A DNA stretch of 64,000 nt from Brachionus koreanus (taxonomy: Eukaryota; Rotifera; Eurotatoria; Ploima; Brachionidae): contig PJRA01000263.1 of assembly GCA_016987375.1 (NCBI GenBank), positions 4,479,319-4,543,318 on the forward strand, in the 5' to 3' direction. This document shows positions 1-12,139 of the stretch, in pieces (positions within the stretch are counted from its first letter, which is position 1; each line of letters opens with the position of its first letter). The notes beneath the pieces were generated by a model. That model had not been told where the DNA came from and did no database searches. It was given only the letters and a program-made list of their open reading frames with translations. Both the position numbers and the translations under genes were made by a program.

Positions 1-100
1 AGTTACAATTTAAGGAATAGTGCAAACCTGATTGAACCAATGGCAAAAACGAACAGTGGAGAAAAAATATTTGGATATTTTTACTCAAGATTGATTAATA

Positions 101-216
101 NNNNNNNNNNNNNNNNNNNNNNNNNNNNNNNNNNNNNNNNNNNNNNNNNNNNNNNNNNNNNNNNNNNNNNNNNNNNNNNNNNNNNNNNNNNNNNNNNNNN
201 NNNNNNNNNNNNNNNN
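101..216. other. Assembly gap (116 N)
   Basis: A run of N in AT-rich sequence. Nothing coding is visible on either side of it, so the missing bases are probably intergenic. Confidence 0.99.
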
Positions 217-1768
217 TTTTAAAATTGAAAATTTTTAAATCCAAATCTCGACTTTAACTTGTGAATGATTTTTTAAGATTTTTTCACTGATTTTACAAAG
301 GCTGAAAACACTGAAACTTTCAAAGGGTTTAATTTATACCTAAGTACTTCTCAGGGAAAGACTATTGATTTGAAAATATTAATCTGCATAAATGAAAACT
401 GAGAAACCATATTTTTTGGGAGTCTTAAATGAAAACTCTTGTCCAAATTTTTAAAAAAATCAAAAGATGCATCCATTTACGGTCCCATATATTATGATAT
501 GCTTTTAGAAATTTATATAAATATCTTTTTTTTTCTTTAATTTAATAAAAACGACTGACTCGTGGTCAAGCCACCGGTCAGCCAACATTTTTTATTTTCT
601 ATATATATATATATATTGAAAGCTTACAGTCAAATCTTGAAAAATAATGTGATTTTATTAAAATGAATAAAATATTTTCGTTTCATAGAGATCACAAAAA
701 GAAGAATAATAATTTCATCTTTTCTCTAAACTCCAATTTTTTCTACTGATTTCTAAATAAAACAAAATAATAAACAAAATATCGAGCTCACTATTTTTAG
801 TTTTTTGCTTTAAAGTCCATAAATTTAGGCTAAAACAAAGGCAATTTTATAAATAAATTGAATTTTTTTCCATTTCTTTTTTTGCGCATTTCGTTTACTG
901 AATAATAACTTTGAAAACTATTAAATATGAAATAAAAATTTTTATCTTTCTTAAATATCACTGCGAATTGAATCAAATTGAGTGTATGTGTAGTTAACAA
1001 AAGTATATCTTCAAATCAAAAATTAAAACTTGGATGTTGCAGCAGTTTTTTCCCGCGCCAACTTAACACTATCATTTTTTTGACGCATTAAAAAATTTTC
1101 AACAAAATACAAATAACTTTTAATTAATTGAACAAGTTTATTGAAAATAATTGATTAAAAATTTTCAAAAAATAATTTTTAATTTAAAATTTTCTAGAAG
1201 GAAAATAATATAAAAAAAAGAGCTAAATTTTTAAATATTTTTATTTTTTAATCAATTAATTAAATTCAATTATATTTGATTGCGTGTGTGTGTGTGTGTG
1301 TTTTTTTTTTTAGTCAACTCTTTGATGTTAAGAATGTATAGAAATATGTATAGATTCTATTTACAACATACAAGATAAAAAATAAAAAGAGATTCTAAAA
1401 AAATCCAAAATAAAAAACCGAAAAAAAAATATTTTAAACATATTCGAAATTTCACTATTGCTATTCGACATAGATTTTCATCGCCCAAATAATGCCTTAC
1501 TATGTACACAATATAACCCCGAATAGTACTTAGTTCCGCGCTCATATTAAATCTTCATTAGCTCCAATCTCAAACAGATAGATTTAACATTTAAAAATAA
1601 TTTCTCCCTAAAATGATACAACAAATCAAATACTTCTAGAATTTTATACCAAACGCTTTTTGGTCATGTGGAAAGAGAATTCATAAAAAATAAGAAAATT
1701 AAAACAAAAAGATGAAAATAAAAAAAAAAAAAGCTACATTAACCATTTGAAAAAAATTTACATCCAAT
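217..1768. other. AT-rich 3' flank of the CHD gene, no gene seen
   Basis: This is AT-rich sequence downstream of the minus-strand CHD gene. It holds a (TA)n run at about 600-616, a (TG)n run at about 1284-1301, and a small GC-richer hairpin at 555-581. No exon with a family match is visible; the short open frame at 1357-1545 has the phenylalanine/leucine-rich composition of random AT-rich DNA. Confidence 0.7.
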
Positions 1769-4700
1769 TTATTCATCCGATTGTCTTATACGCTTGCTAT
1801 CCGATTCCGATTTGCCATTTTTTTTAATACTCAGATCTAGACCATGCTCATCATTTTCTCTTTTTTTCCCATTGCTATTTGTTTGAGACTTATTTTGAGA
1901 TGATTTAACGGGCAATTTAACACCCGAATTACTACCCGATTTGCTTGACTTATTCTTACTTTTATCGTCATTTGAAGCGCTATTGCTAAAGGAATTTAAT
2001 TGTGCCAAGGCACTGAACATGCTCGGATCTAGTCCACCGGATTGAGCCGACAATGCACTAAGCAGTTCGGCAGGCAGTTTACTAAAGTCGGTTCCGGGCA
2101 TTCCGAAAGGTGGGGGTGGCATGAAACCTGGAGGAAGGCCTGGCATGCTCGAGCCGGCACCAAAATTCATCAAATTACTCATTAAAAAGCCAAGATCGGA
2201 ATTATTTGCCATGTCAAGGCCATGAGACTGCTGCTGTTGTTGTTGCTGATGATGGGCCGATGACAAATTGCTTGAAGCGGATAGTGCCGGCGAGAGACTG
2301 TGCGCTCGATCGGGCGATGGTGATTTATTTTTAGAATTTTTTTGTCCAAATTGTGAATTGAACATAAACGGATTTGCCGCCGGATTAAATTGAGAAAAAT
2401 TCATCATTTCTTGTAGCAATTTTTCCTGTTCCATCATAGAAGCCAAGGCTGTTAAATTGTTGGGATTTGTCGGATCGAATTGAGACATTGCAGCTGCAAG
2501 ATTGGAAAAATCAGGCGTAGCTGGCTTAGCTTCACTTGACTTGGACGACTTTTGGCCATGTTTAGACTCAGTTTTGGACATTTTCGAATCTTTTAACTTC
2601 GATTCAACTTGATTTTTGCTAGATAAATTTGAATTTTTAAATTCGTTTTTGTCCGAATTTGAAGAACACGGCATGCTTTTTCTACTTTCGGACTTTGATT
2701 TAACATCTTTAGGCTTTGAATCTTTTGATTTTTGAGCGGGCGAGTTAAGACCAGCCAAATTTTGCATGGCCACTAATTGACTAGACAATTCGTCCAATGA
2801 GTTCATGTCGATGCCTGGCGGCATTTTGGGCAAGTCTTTGAGAAAATCCATGGGATTCATTCCGGGCAGGCCGGGTGCGAACGGCGGCAATAGGAACGGA
2901 CTAAATCCGGCCGGGCTGCCAAACGGCATAGCAGACGAACTGGACGACGATGAGGACGACGTTTGGCCAGCTAGAGCGGCAGCCATGAAACCCGCCAGCG
3001 GATTATTCATGTCAAGTGCTCCGCTTGAATTAAACAAATCGTTCAATTGACTGTTTGGCTTTGGCGTTTGCTTTGATTTTGCAGCCAGGCCGTTTGGCTT
3101 GGGAGTGGTTGACGGCGACGGTTCGCTTGTATTTTTGCTAGTTGTTTTTTGACCTTTTGAAGTAAGACGTGATTTGACTATTTCAGGTAATTTATTGCCA
3201 TATTTGGCTCGAACTAAATCTGTACAAGACGAATCGATGTAGATTTGTTCATTTTTTTCCAAAAATGATGCCAAGTGCTTAAACGGCGGCACTTTGGCCG
3301 AATTCACACGTTTGTTAGACAATTTGTTGTATAAAATTAGCTGTGGATTTGAGCTCGGACGTGGCGATTGCTGAACAGACGAGCTATTTGACTCGGGTCG
3401 TGCCGGCTCATCTTCGCTTTTCTTGGTTTCGACTTGACTTTGCAAGCCGAACGCCGAGTTTTTCATAGTCATGTTAAGAATTTCCTGCTCGTCGGGCAAA
3501 TAGTTCGGATGGGCAAGCAGCCAGAGAGGCAATTCGGCACGCTTGGGCGCTTTCGATCCAGTTAGCTTGGTTCCGTCAGTCATGTTTATGACAGAGATGC
3601 GTTCTTCGGGATCCTGACCGGACGCCATGAATAGAGCGGCCAGAGCAGCCAAGTCGTTCGGGTTCATGAGACTCTGAGGCTGAGGCGGACTGGGCTCTTT
3701 TTTCTTTGGCTTTTTGGACACTTTGGTCGACGAGGAGCTAGATGAAGCGTCGCTGTTCTCCGAGTCCATGTGTGTCTTTGAGCGGCACGGCTTGGGCCGC
3801 ATTATTTCGCCCGGTTCCAAAAACTTGCTCGTATTGTTCTCGTCAATCGCGTCCAACGACTTGAAGCCGTACTGGTCGTACTTTGGCGGACGACCTCTCT
3901 TCGGTCTCGAACTGCCCTTGTATTCTGAATCATTGTCATGACTCATGTTGTCATCATCGTCTTCAACCGAACAATTGTCTGTTAAGAATATATTCGGCGA
4001 TTGAACCAAATTGGTTATGCTCAATGGATTCGATACTGATAGTTGAGAATTTGATGCTGATGGCAATATGCCATTCGGGTACAATTTCTGTGCTGGCCAT
4101 TCGCCTGTTTCGTACAGTGTTATTATATTCTCCAAACGATTTAGTATCACTCTATCTTTTGGCCAAAGAATCATTGGCACAACTCCTACTTGAAAATAAG
4201 CATTTGGTTCACACATATCTTGCTCGTCTTTCACTTTTGATTCAGCTTCGTTTTTAGCACAATTATCATCAGTTTTTTTTACGATATTGTCTTCTTCATT
4301 TTCATTTTTAACACATTCAACATTTTCTTTTTTAACATTTTCATCATTTTCTTTTTTAACATTTTCAACATTTTCTTTTTTAACATTTTCATCATTTTCT
4401 TTTTTTACATTTTCATCATCTTCGTTCTTTGCACATTCGAATTCAATTTTATTCTCATTGTCTTGACTAGTGTCCAATTTATCATCTTTCATTTCTTGTT
4501 TATGTTCGCCATCACTTTTATCATCATTTATTTCAACTCTTTTCTCATCATTGCACTCATTTTGATTTTCATTTTTAACTTGTTTATTTGTACCATTTTC
4601 GGTCTCTTCACTTGAGCTAGTTTCCATGCGAGCACATTTTTTCTCCGGTGATGCTTCGTCAATGACAAGCTCTTTTTGACTAGTGTCAATAATTTCGGAC

Positions 4701-7700
4701 TTATCCTCTTGTTTGTCGTCTAAGCATTCGGGTTTTTCATCCTCATTTGCATGTTGGTTTTCGACTTGAGTCTCTTCTTTGACACATTGGGTCTCTTCCG
4801 TGTCACTTCTTCTGAATGAATTGTGAATTTTGTTCTGATTTTGAAAATAGAATTGTATGGGATCCATAATTCGGTTTTCGTACTCGAGAGCTTTGTTCTC
4901 CTCGTCCATTAGCCGCTCAATGTGTTTTGTATAGGCGGTCAAGTCGGTTTTGAACGAAAACTCGGCATCATTGTAGTAGTAGAAGTCGGAGCGGGCGAGG
5001 CCGTGTCTGGCCGCGGCTCTGAGAAGCTCCTTGTCGTGTTTGCCCGGAATGTACCAGTCGGGCAGGTCAGCCGTAAACGTACACTTGGACACAATTTTGT
5101 CAAAATCGTCAGATTTGAGAATTTCAAGACGTATCTTGTTCATCATTTCTATGCGCTGCAGACATCGTACGGCGCGCTCTTCGGTAATCGGCTCAACGGG
5201 CACTTCGATTACTGGCGCCGAATCTTCGTCACTCAGCTTATTTGATACTTTTTTGCACATATAAACAAATGACAAATAGTAATCGGTTAGTGTGTCGTCA
5301 AGCTTTTTGTCCAATTGGCCAATTTCTCTGAATTTGTCCCAGGCAAACACCAAATTGTCTTTGTCCAAACAATCGACTCCAAACACTGATATTGTTTTGT
5401 AGAAATTTTGCTCTTCGCGTCTCGACCATTTGGACTGCTTTTCAATTTGTTTGGCCTGGGCTCGTTCTTGATTAACGGCCATTTTGGACAAACGTTTTTC
5501 TTGACGCTCCGCATTTCGTCTAGACATAAGCTGCTCTTGTTTCTTGTACTTTTGCACAGTGGCTATCAATCGCCTAAGACGATTGTTCATCTCGGACGCA
5601 CTCGGAAACTTTTTATACTCAACACCTGAATTCGGTGCATTGTCTTCTCTTGACTTGGTTACTTGTTCATCGGTTTCCATTTCTGCATTATCTTCGTTGT
5701 TGTTGTTGTTACCTTCTTGTTCGGCAAGCAAATCTTTGTCATCTGGCGGTCCACACATACTCAAAAAGACCAACTTTGGATCCGATCTGATCAAATTGTA
5801 TTTTTCGAATCCGTGTTTGTACACGCCAAGCACAATTGAGTTATCACACGACTTGTCCCACCAGTCGGCAGGCAAATCGAATTGAACATCTGGCAAATTG
5901 AGATCAACGTTATCGAAGCTAATTTCATTGTCGTCTGCGTCAAGTCTGCTGGCATAGTCTTCACCGAGCATTTCGCTCTTGATATAGAACAGCATGCGCA
6001 GCCGTAAAAGAATCTTATTTGCTTGTTTGATTAGGTGTTTTTTGTAGTTTTCGTCGCCAAGGAGTTCTTCGGCGTTCTTGGCCCATTCCAGTTCAGTGCC
6101 AGGCTTTTCGACGTCTTGGCTCTCCTGATTGAGGGGACGCGGACGACGACCACGGACCACCGGCGCAGCCAGACCCTGGTGATTTTTCAAATCGGCAAAA
6201 TTCGATTTGGACGGGTCGATTAGATCCAGCACAAACTGTTTGATGCTCTCGTCGCCACTGTAGTTTTTGATTGTGTAGGCAATGATGGTTCGCGATAGAT
6301 TTTCGACGTCTTGTTCGGTTTGAACTTGGGCGCCGCGTCTCTTCGACGAAAGTTCCAAATTGTTGAGAATTTTGGACCATCTTGACCAACCGTAGATTAA
6401 AAGTAATTTTTCAACTTTGTAGCATTCTTCGCGCGACCACACATTTGTCTCTTCATCGTCGTCGTTTGCGCCTTCGTCGTAGCCTTTGAAAGGAGCATCG
6501 TCTCCGGCGCCAGGTCGTCCGCGCCTCTTCTTTCGTTTCTTGTCGCCTTTGTCTTTGGTCTCGTCCGAGTCCGATGATGAATACTCGGATTCGTCCATTA
6601 CGTCGTCGGGGCCGCCGTAGCGCCGAGTTTGCGTACGTCTACGCGGCTCGTAAATAATTCTCTCGTCTTTGGGATTCAGCTTTTCTTCCATATCGATTTC
6701 GGCTTTTTTGGCCCATTTTTGCCAAAAATCCGGATCGTCTAGAGCAATGTCATTTGTTTCGCTAGTTTGAAAACTTGCCTTGGAAAATGTTGATCCTTTT
6801 TGGCCTCCTTCTATTTGAATTACAGTCGAACGCTGCTGCAATATTTTGTCAATGTCTTCTTCACAAAATTTATCACCTGCATTGTCATCCTCCATGATGG
6901 CACCATAAGCACCTTTTTTCAACAAATCCTCGATTTCTTTCTTGCTCATTTGAGAGTTTTGACCTGCAGCAGCATTAAATTTGTCTTCATTGCGCATCGA
7001 CTGCAATATGGCTTTGTCCAAACCTAGCTTGAGTGATGCTCGATCGAACATCTCTCGTTCGTAAGTATTACGAGTAATTAACCTGTAGATTTTGACAGAT
7101 TTTTGCTGACCTATACGATGCACACGAGCCTGAGCTTGCAGGTCATTTTGCGGATTCCAATCCGAATCGTAAATGATAACCGTATCAGCAGCAGTCAAAT
7201 TTATGCCCAGGCCTCCGGCTCTAGTGCAGAGCAAAAATGCAAATCGATCAGAGTCCGGTTTTGAATAGCGATCAATGGCTTCTTGACGTGCTTCGCCTCG
7301 AATCCGACCATCCAAACGTTCATAAGTAAATCTCATTTGGATTAAATAGTCTTCTAATATGTCTAATACGCGGATCATCTGTGAAAATATTAGAACTCGA
7401 TGTCCGCCTGCTTTAAGCTTTGGCAATAGTTTGTCAACTAACACAAGCTTACCAGACGCTTGTACCATTGCATTTAGGCTTGCTTTTTCTTGATTGTCAA
7501 TTTGATTTCTTTCTGCATATTCGGCTATTATTTGATCTTCAGCTCCTTTTCAATTAATTCAAGAATAATTAAAAAAAATTTTTTTTAACTAATTGGTTTA
7601 TGGCTAAGAAAGTTTTAAAATAAAATAATTTCAGCTCGCTTCTCTTCAGCTCATAGTAAATCTAATTATTTACTCAGCATTAGCATGGCGAATATCATCA

Positions 7701-10700
7701 TCAATAAATATTAAGAAAAAAAAACAATGAAAAAAATAGGTCCTATTTTAGTTTTGTTTTTAATTTTAAATTTTTCTTTTTTTTTTTTTTAATAAAAAAA
7801 TTTTTTAAATTTTCTCTCAAATAAATTAATTGAATAAAAATTAGAAATATGAAACCCATAAAAAAATTTTTGAAAAAAAATTGAAGTGCCATAACTTACC
7901 GTCAATCAAATACGGATGATTGCAGCACTTTCTAAGCTCCATCATAGTGTTCATTAAATTGGGCACATTAGCACCAGTAGCACCGCGTGTCAAAAATTGA
8001 AAATTTCTCTCCAAAATAGCTCTATAGTATTTTTTCTGTGTGTTGGTAAGTTCTACTTCTACAATAGTTTCTTCTTTAGGCTTGAGATTTTTTTCCACGT
8101 CTTCTTTAAGACGTCTGAGCATCATAGGCTTGAGGACAGCTTGCAAATTTTGCACTTGTGTATCTGTTTTCAATTCACCATATTCTTGCATGAATTCAAC
8201 TGACGATTGAAATTGTTGTGGTTCCAAAAAATTCAACAAGCTGAACAGCTCTTCGACATTGTTTTGCAATGGCGTGCCAGTCAAGAGCACTTTGTGCTCG
8301 ATGTCCATGTAGCGCAAGCCTTCAATAAGCTTGCAATTTTTGTTCTTTAGTCGGTGAGCTTCGTCGATAATCAAATTTCGCCACTTGAACGAACAAAATA
8401 GTGGAACATCTGACATCAAAACTTCATAGGTCGTTATCAATGCGTTAAATTTAACTATTTTTTTATTTTTGTTATCACTATCTTTGAAATAAAATTCATA
8501 GTCCTGGATCATCTGCCGTGAAACAGTCGAGCCATGATAAACAATCACATTAAAATCAGTCCATGTTTCGAATTCTCTTATCCAATTTCCGATAGTCGAT
8601 AGAGGAACAAGTATCAACGACGGCCCAGTAACACCGTAGTAGGCAACCTCTTGCAAAAAAGTGATCGATTGAACTGTCTTGCCGAGACCCATTTCATCTG
8701 CTAGAATGCAATTTCGACCATTGAGCCAGCAAAATATCAGCCAATTGATGCCTTCCAGCTGATATTCCCTAATTCGATTGTCGTTTTTGTACACTCTTGA
8801 CTCGGTTAGCTTATTCCATCTGTCTACTTTTGGCCTAGACACATACTTCAAATGTATGTCTGGAACTAGCGTGTTTATTTGACGAAATCTTTCGATTTTT
8901 TTCACATTTTTTATGTCGGCTTCAAGCTCCCAGCTAGAGTCATCATAGGCCAAAGCCTTCCACTTGACCAGAAAGTACTTTAGCTTATTACCTGGTTTTT
9001 GTAAGTCATCCGCCTCGTATTCGTCTAGAATACGATCAATGACCACATAGTCCGGATTAAAGAGCTCATCGTAATCGTTATTGTAGCCATTGTTGGCGTC
9101 CGGGTCGTCCCAATCATACACTTGTGTTTGTTGTTTTTTAACTCGAAAGCGTTTTATTTTTTGATCAATTCGTTTATCACTATAAAACAGTTCGTCACGT
9201 GACCTCCATTCGCAGTGCAAATAAGACAAATTTTTGTATTTAACATAAAATTCTTCTACTTCAACTTCGCCATCTGTTTCATACTCGCTCACTTCTTCTT
9301 CGTCTTCTTCATTTTGTTTGACCAGTTCACTCTTTTCACATATATCTTCGCTTTTGCTCTTCTCCAAATTTTCCTTATTCTCTTCGCCTGTTGGCGGACC
9401 CAATTCCATTTTTTCCTCACTATTCTGAACCGGTTCTGGCTCACTTATCCTATTTTCACTTTCAGCTTGTGCAGTCTCAGTTTTTTCACTTTTTTTCTCC
9501 ACTTTGCGCTTTGTTTTTCGCTTAAAAAGTCTAATACCAAGAATTTTGTCAACTAGTAAACTATCACTGCTGGCAAATTCGATATTTCCTTTTTTTTCCG
9601 TATTCTCTTCTATTTCTGGTTCATTTTCTTTTGCAGGCAAAAGCAAATCTTCTTCTTTTATAGCCGAATCCGAATACTTTTGACGCTTGACACATCTAGT
9701 CGAGCGTCTCTTTTCGCCAGCCTGTAAAAGCTTAGCAGTAGTTTCGTCGCTTTGAACTTCTTCGGCCACTCCATTAGTGTCCTCTTGACTATTGCTTTCC
9801 TCGCGTTTTACTCTACTGGCAACTGCTGGCGATAATTCAAACCCGTCCGAATCGTCCGATTCTGCCTCTTCGTCCGACGATGTTTTCTTTCGTTTTTTTC
9901 GCTTATTTTTTTGCATCAATTTAACAAGCGCTGATTTGCGTCTGCCACGATTAGCCGATGAGATAATAAAGCTCGATTCTTTTTTTTTCGATTTTTTCTC
10001 TTCGTCCTCTTGCTGTATTGTTTCAGTGGTGTCTTGAGTCGATTCATTTTGAGGTAAATTTTTAATCTTTTTTTTAGTGTATTTTCTTTTCTTGCGAACT
10101 GCCGCATCGTTTTCGCTCTCGTCATCTTTTTTCTTTCTGCCTTTGAATTTTTTCTGCTCGTTAATAGTTTCGTCTCCTTTAGAATCGGAGCCGTCGAAGT
10201 CCGAGTCTTTTTTGTCGTCGGCATCAGATTCAGATGCTGACAAATCCTTCATTTTATATTTTTTCATAAAATCGTCTATAGTTGCGTCTATTTTCGATTG
10301 TGTAGAAGCAGATATGTTTTCTTCTTCCACTTTAGGCTTTATATTGCGTACTTTTTTTGGCGATTGATTAATTGATGAATTGGCAGACGGCATGGGCTTG
10401 CTTGACAAGTTATCGGGCCCGTTTTGAATATGATTTGGATCAGGTTTTGGTAATATTGGCGCGTATACAGTTACTGGAGCCGTCTGAGGTTTTTGAATGG
10501 GCGTCGCAGTAAACTGAGCTCCATTGGTAAACGAATTTTGATTTGGCTGTGGAAATACGCCAGGTGCCGGCGAAATAACTGGTGCTGGATTAGACAATGG
10601 CGCATTAGGCTGTGAAAAGCCAGTTGCAGCTTTTTGGAATACGGGTGGATAAACAGACGGTTGAATGTTTGTCACTGGTCGATTAATCGGATGAAAAGGC

Positions 10701-12139
10701 TGAGACGGCTGTGGGGGATAATTGGTTCCGTTTTGAATAGATGTTTGTGGCGACAGAGCTGTGTCAGGCTCTTTGTCCGTGATGCGCTTGACTTCGTCTT
10801 CGTTGCCAGGCGATGACGTATCCGATGTTTTTGACTTTGTTTTTGATCTTGATCGTTTTGGTGTAACATCGACCGATTTTGGAGATTCAATATTTTTCGG
10901 TGACATTTGACTGATTGGCGCCTTTTCCATTTCGGGTGTTTTGGGCATCGACACTTGTTGAGGAAAATTCGGATAATTTTGTGTATTCATTCTCGTAGGT
11001 GTGTTCATTACCGGATATTGGTTTGATGCAGCATAATTTGGCGTATAATAAGAATTATACTGTTGCTGCTGTTGTTGTTGTTGTTGTTGTTGTTGCTGTT
11101 GAGACGGCTGCGCTTGTTGTTGGTTGTTTTGTTGATAATAGGCTTGATTGGGACTAGTTTGCGGTTGATTTACGCCGTATGCATTCGATTGGTACATATT
11201 TTGTGCAGCCGGGGGCATATTTGAGTTCATCTTATTGGGCGACGCTTGATACTGATTCGGCATTAGTTGGGCGCGCGGTTGATTCTGATTCGGGTAGACT
11301 TGAGTATTGTATGGCTGTTGCATGTGTGGCGGCAAGGATGACAATTTTTGATTGTTCTGATAGGACATTTGCATTGAATAAGTAGAAGATTGATTAGGAG
11401 GAATTTGAGCGGCGGAATGTGGCATCATTTTCTGAGCCTGATACTGAGGCGGTGGCATCGGATAATTTTGATTCGGCTGAATGGGCATTTGGGGTGAGAC
11501 GGGCGGCGGCGATGGTTTAGAATTTTGGTTGAATTGATTCATTTGTTTGAAATTTGGAGGAGTCTGTTGATTTTGGGGCATGATGACCGGTTTGGAATAG
11601 GGCGTGTTTGGAGCTACGCCGGGTCCAGGCTGATTGGCATATTGGGACCAAGGGATCTGTGCTTGCCCTTGAGGAAGAGGCATGAACTGGCCTCCTTTGT
11701 TCATGTTGAAATTGTTTGGCGCAATATTAGTCGCATTTGGAGTGTTTGACTGGGCCGTTTGACCGTTATGGCCTTGTGGCATGTTGTGCATGTACGACAT
11801 TTGTTTCATCGACTGTTGCTGTTGCTGCTGCATCGGCATTTGCTGGTTGGGATAATACTGATTCTGAGGCATGTAGTTCATTTGATGCGGCTGTTGATGT
11901 GGAGGCATCATTGGCGCGCCTTGATTCATTTGATTTACCGAGTGGTACATGCCTGGCGGATAGGGCTGACTAGATTGGTATACTTGGGGATTAAGCTGGT
12001 CGTTTGGGGCTGACGATTGGGCCGGTGGCGCGTTTGAAACCGGCTGGGCGCTGCTCGACGCTGGAGTCGTTGTGTTCGATAATTCGCTGAGCAAAGTGTC
12101 TGTGTCCGTGTTCGTATCGAATAGACTCTTATACTCCAT
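1769..12139 (-). CDS. CHD7: CHD6-9/kismet-type chromodomain helicase (two coding exons)
   Basis: An ATP-dependent nucleosome remodeller that acts in the nucleus. Coding exons are 12139-7900 and 7545-1769; the donor after I-D-G and an AAAAG acceptor join in phase 1, giving 3,338 residues with no other interruption. In order: a Q/N/P/M-rich low-complexity N-terminus with a poly-Q tract near residue 353; a charged lysine-rich linker; two chromodomains (about 960-1100); a SNF2 ATPase with [10 protein letters not shown] near 1150 and the Walker B box IIDEAH near 1258; a helicase C lobe after the intron with [23 protein letters not shown]-like stretches near 1780 and 2120; an acidic E/N/K repeat near 2450-2490; and one BRK domain near 2740 ([20 protein letters not shown]). 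The paired chromodomains, BRK domain and length place it in the CHD6-9 subfamily; the exact paralogue cannot be told, so the symbol is family-level. The stop codon overlaps an AATAAA. A 5' non-coding exon may lie upstream. Confidence 0.95.
4308..4420 (-). repeat. In-frame minisatellite in CHD coding sequence
   Basis: About four to five tandem copies of a 24-nt unit encode (D/V)-E-N-V-K-K-E-N in the acidic linker of the CHD protein. The copies differ by only a base or two, so expansion looks recent and is in frame. Neighbouring acidic sequence looks like older, decayed copies. Confidence 0.85.
11061..11101 (-). repeat. Poly-glutamine CAA/CAG tract in CHD N-terminus
   Basis: A run of about 13 glutamine codons, mostly CAA with some CAG, lies in a long Q/N/P/M-rich region. 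Mixed codons make it less prone to slippage than a pure CAG run. Shorter Q runs occur at about 11810-11830 and 2228-2250. Confidence 0.9.

Noticed and set aside
2805..6389. Many open frames on the plus strand and in alternate minus frames across the CHD gene
   Set aside because: They are shadows of a strongly biased coding frame on the minus strand and have no family features of their own.
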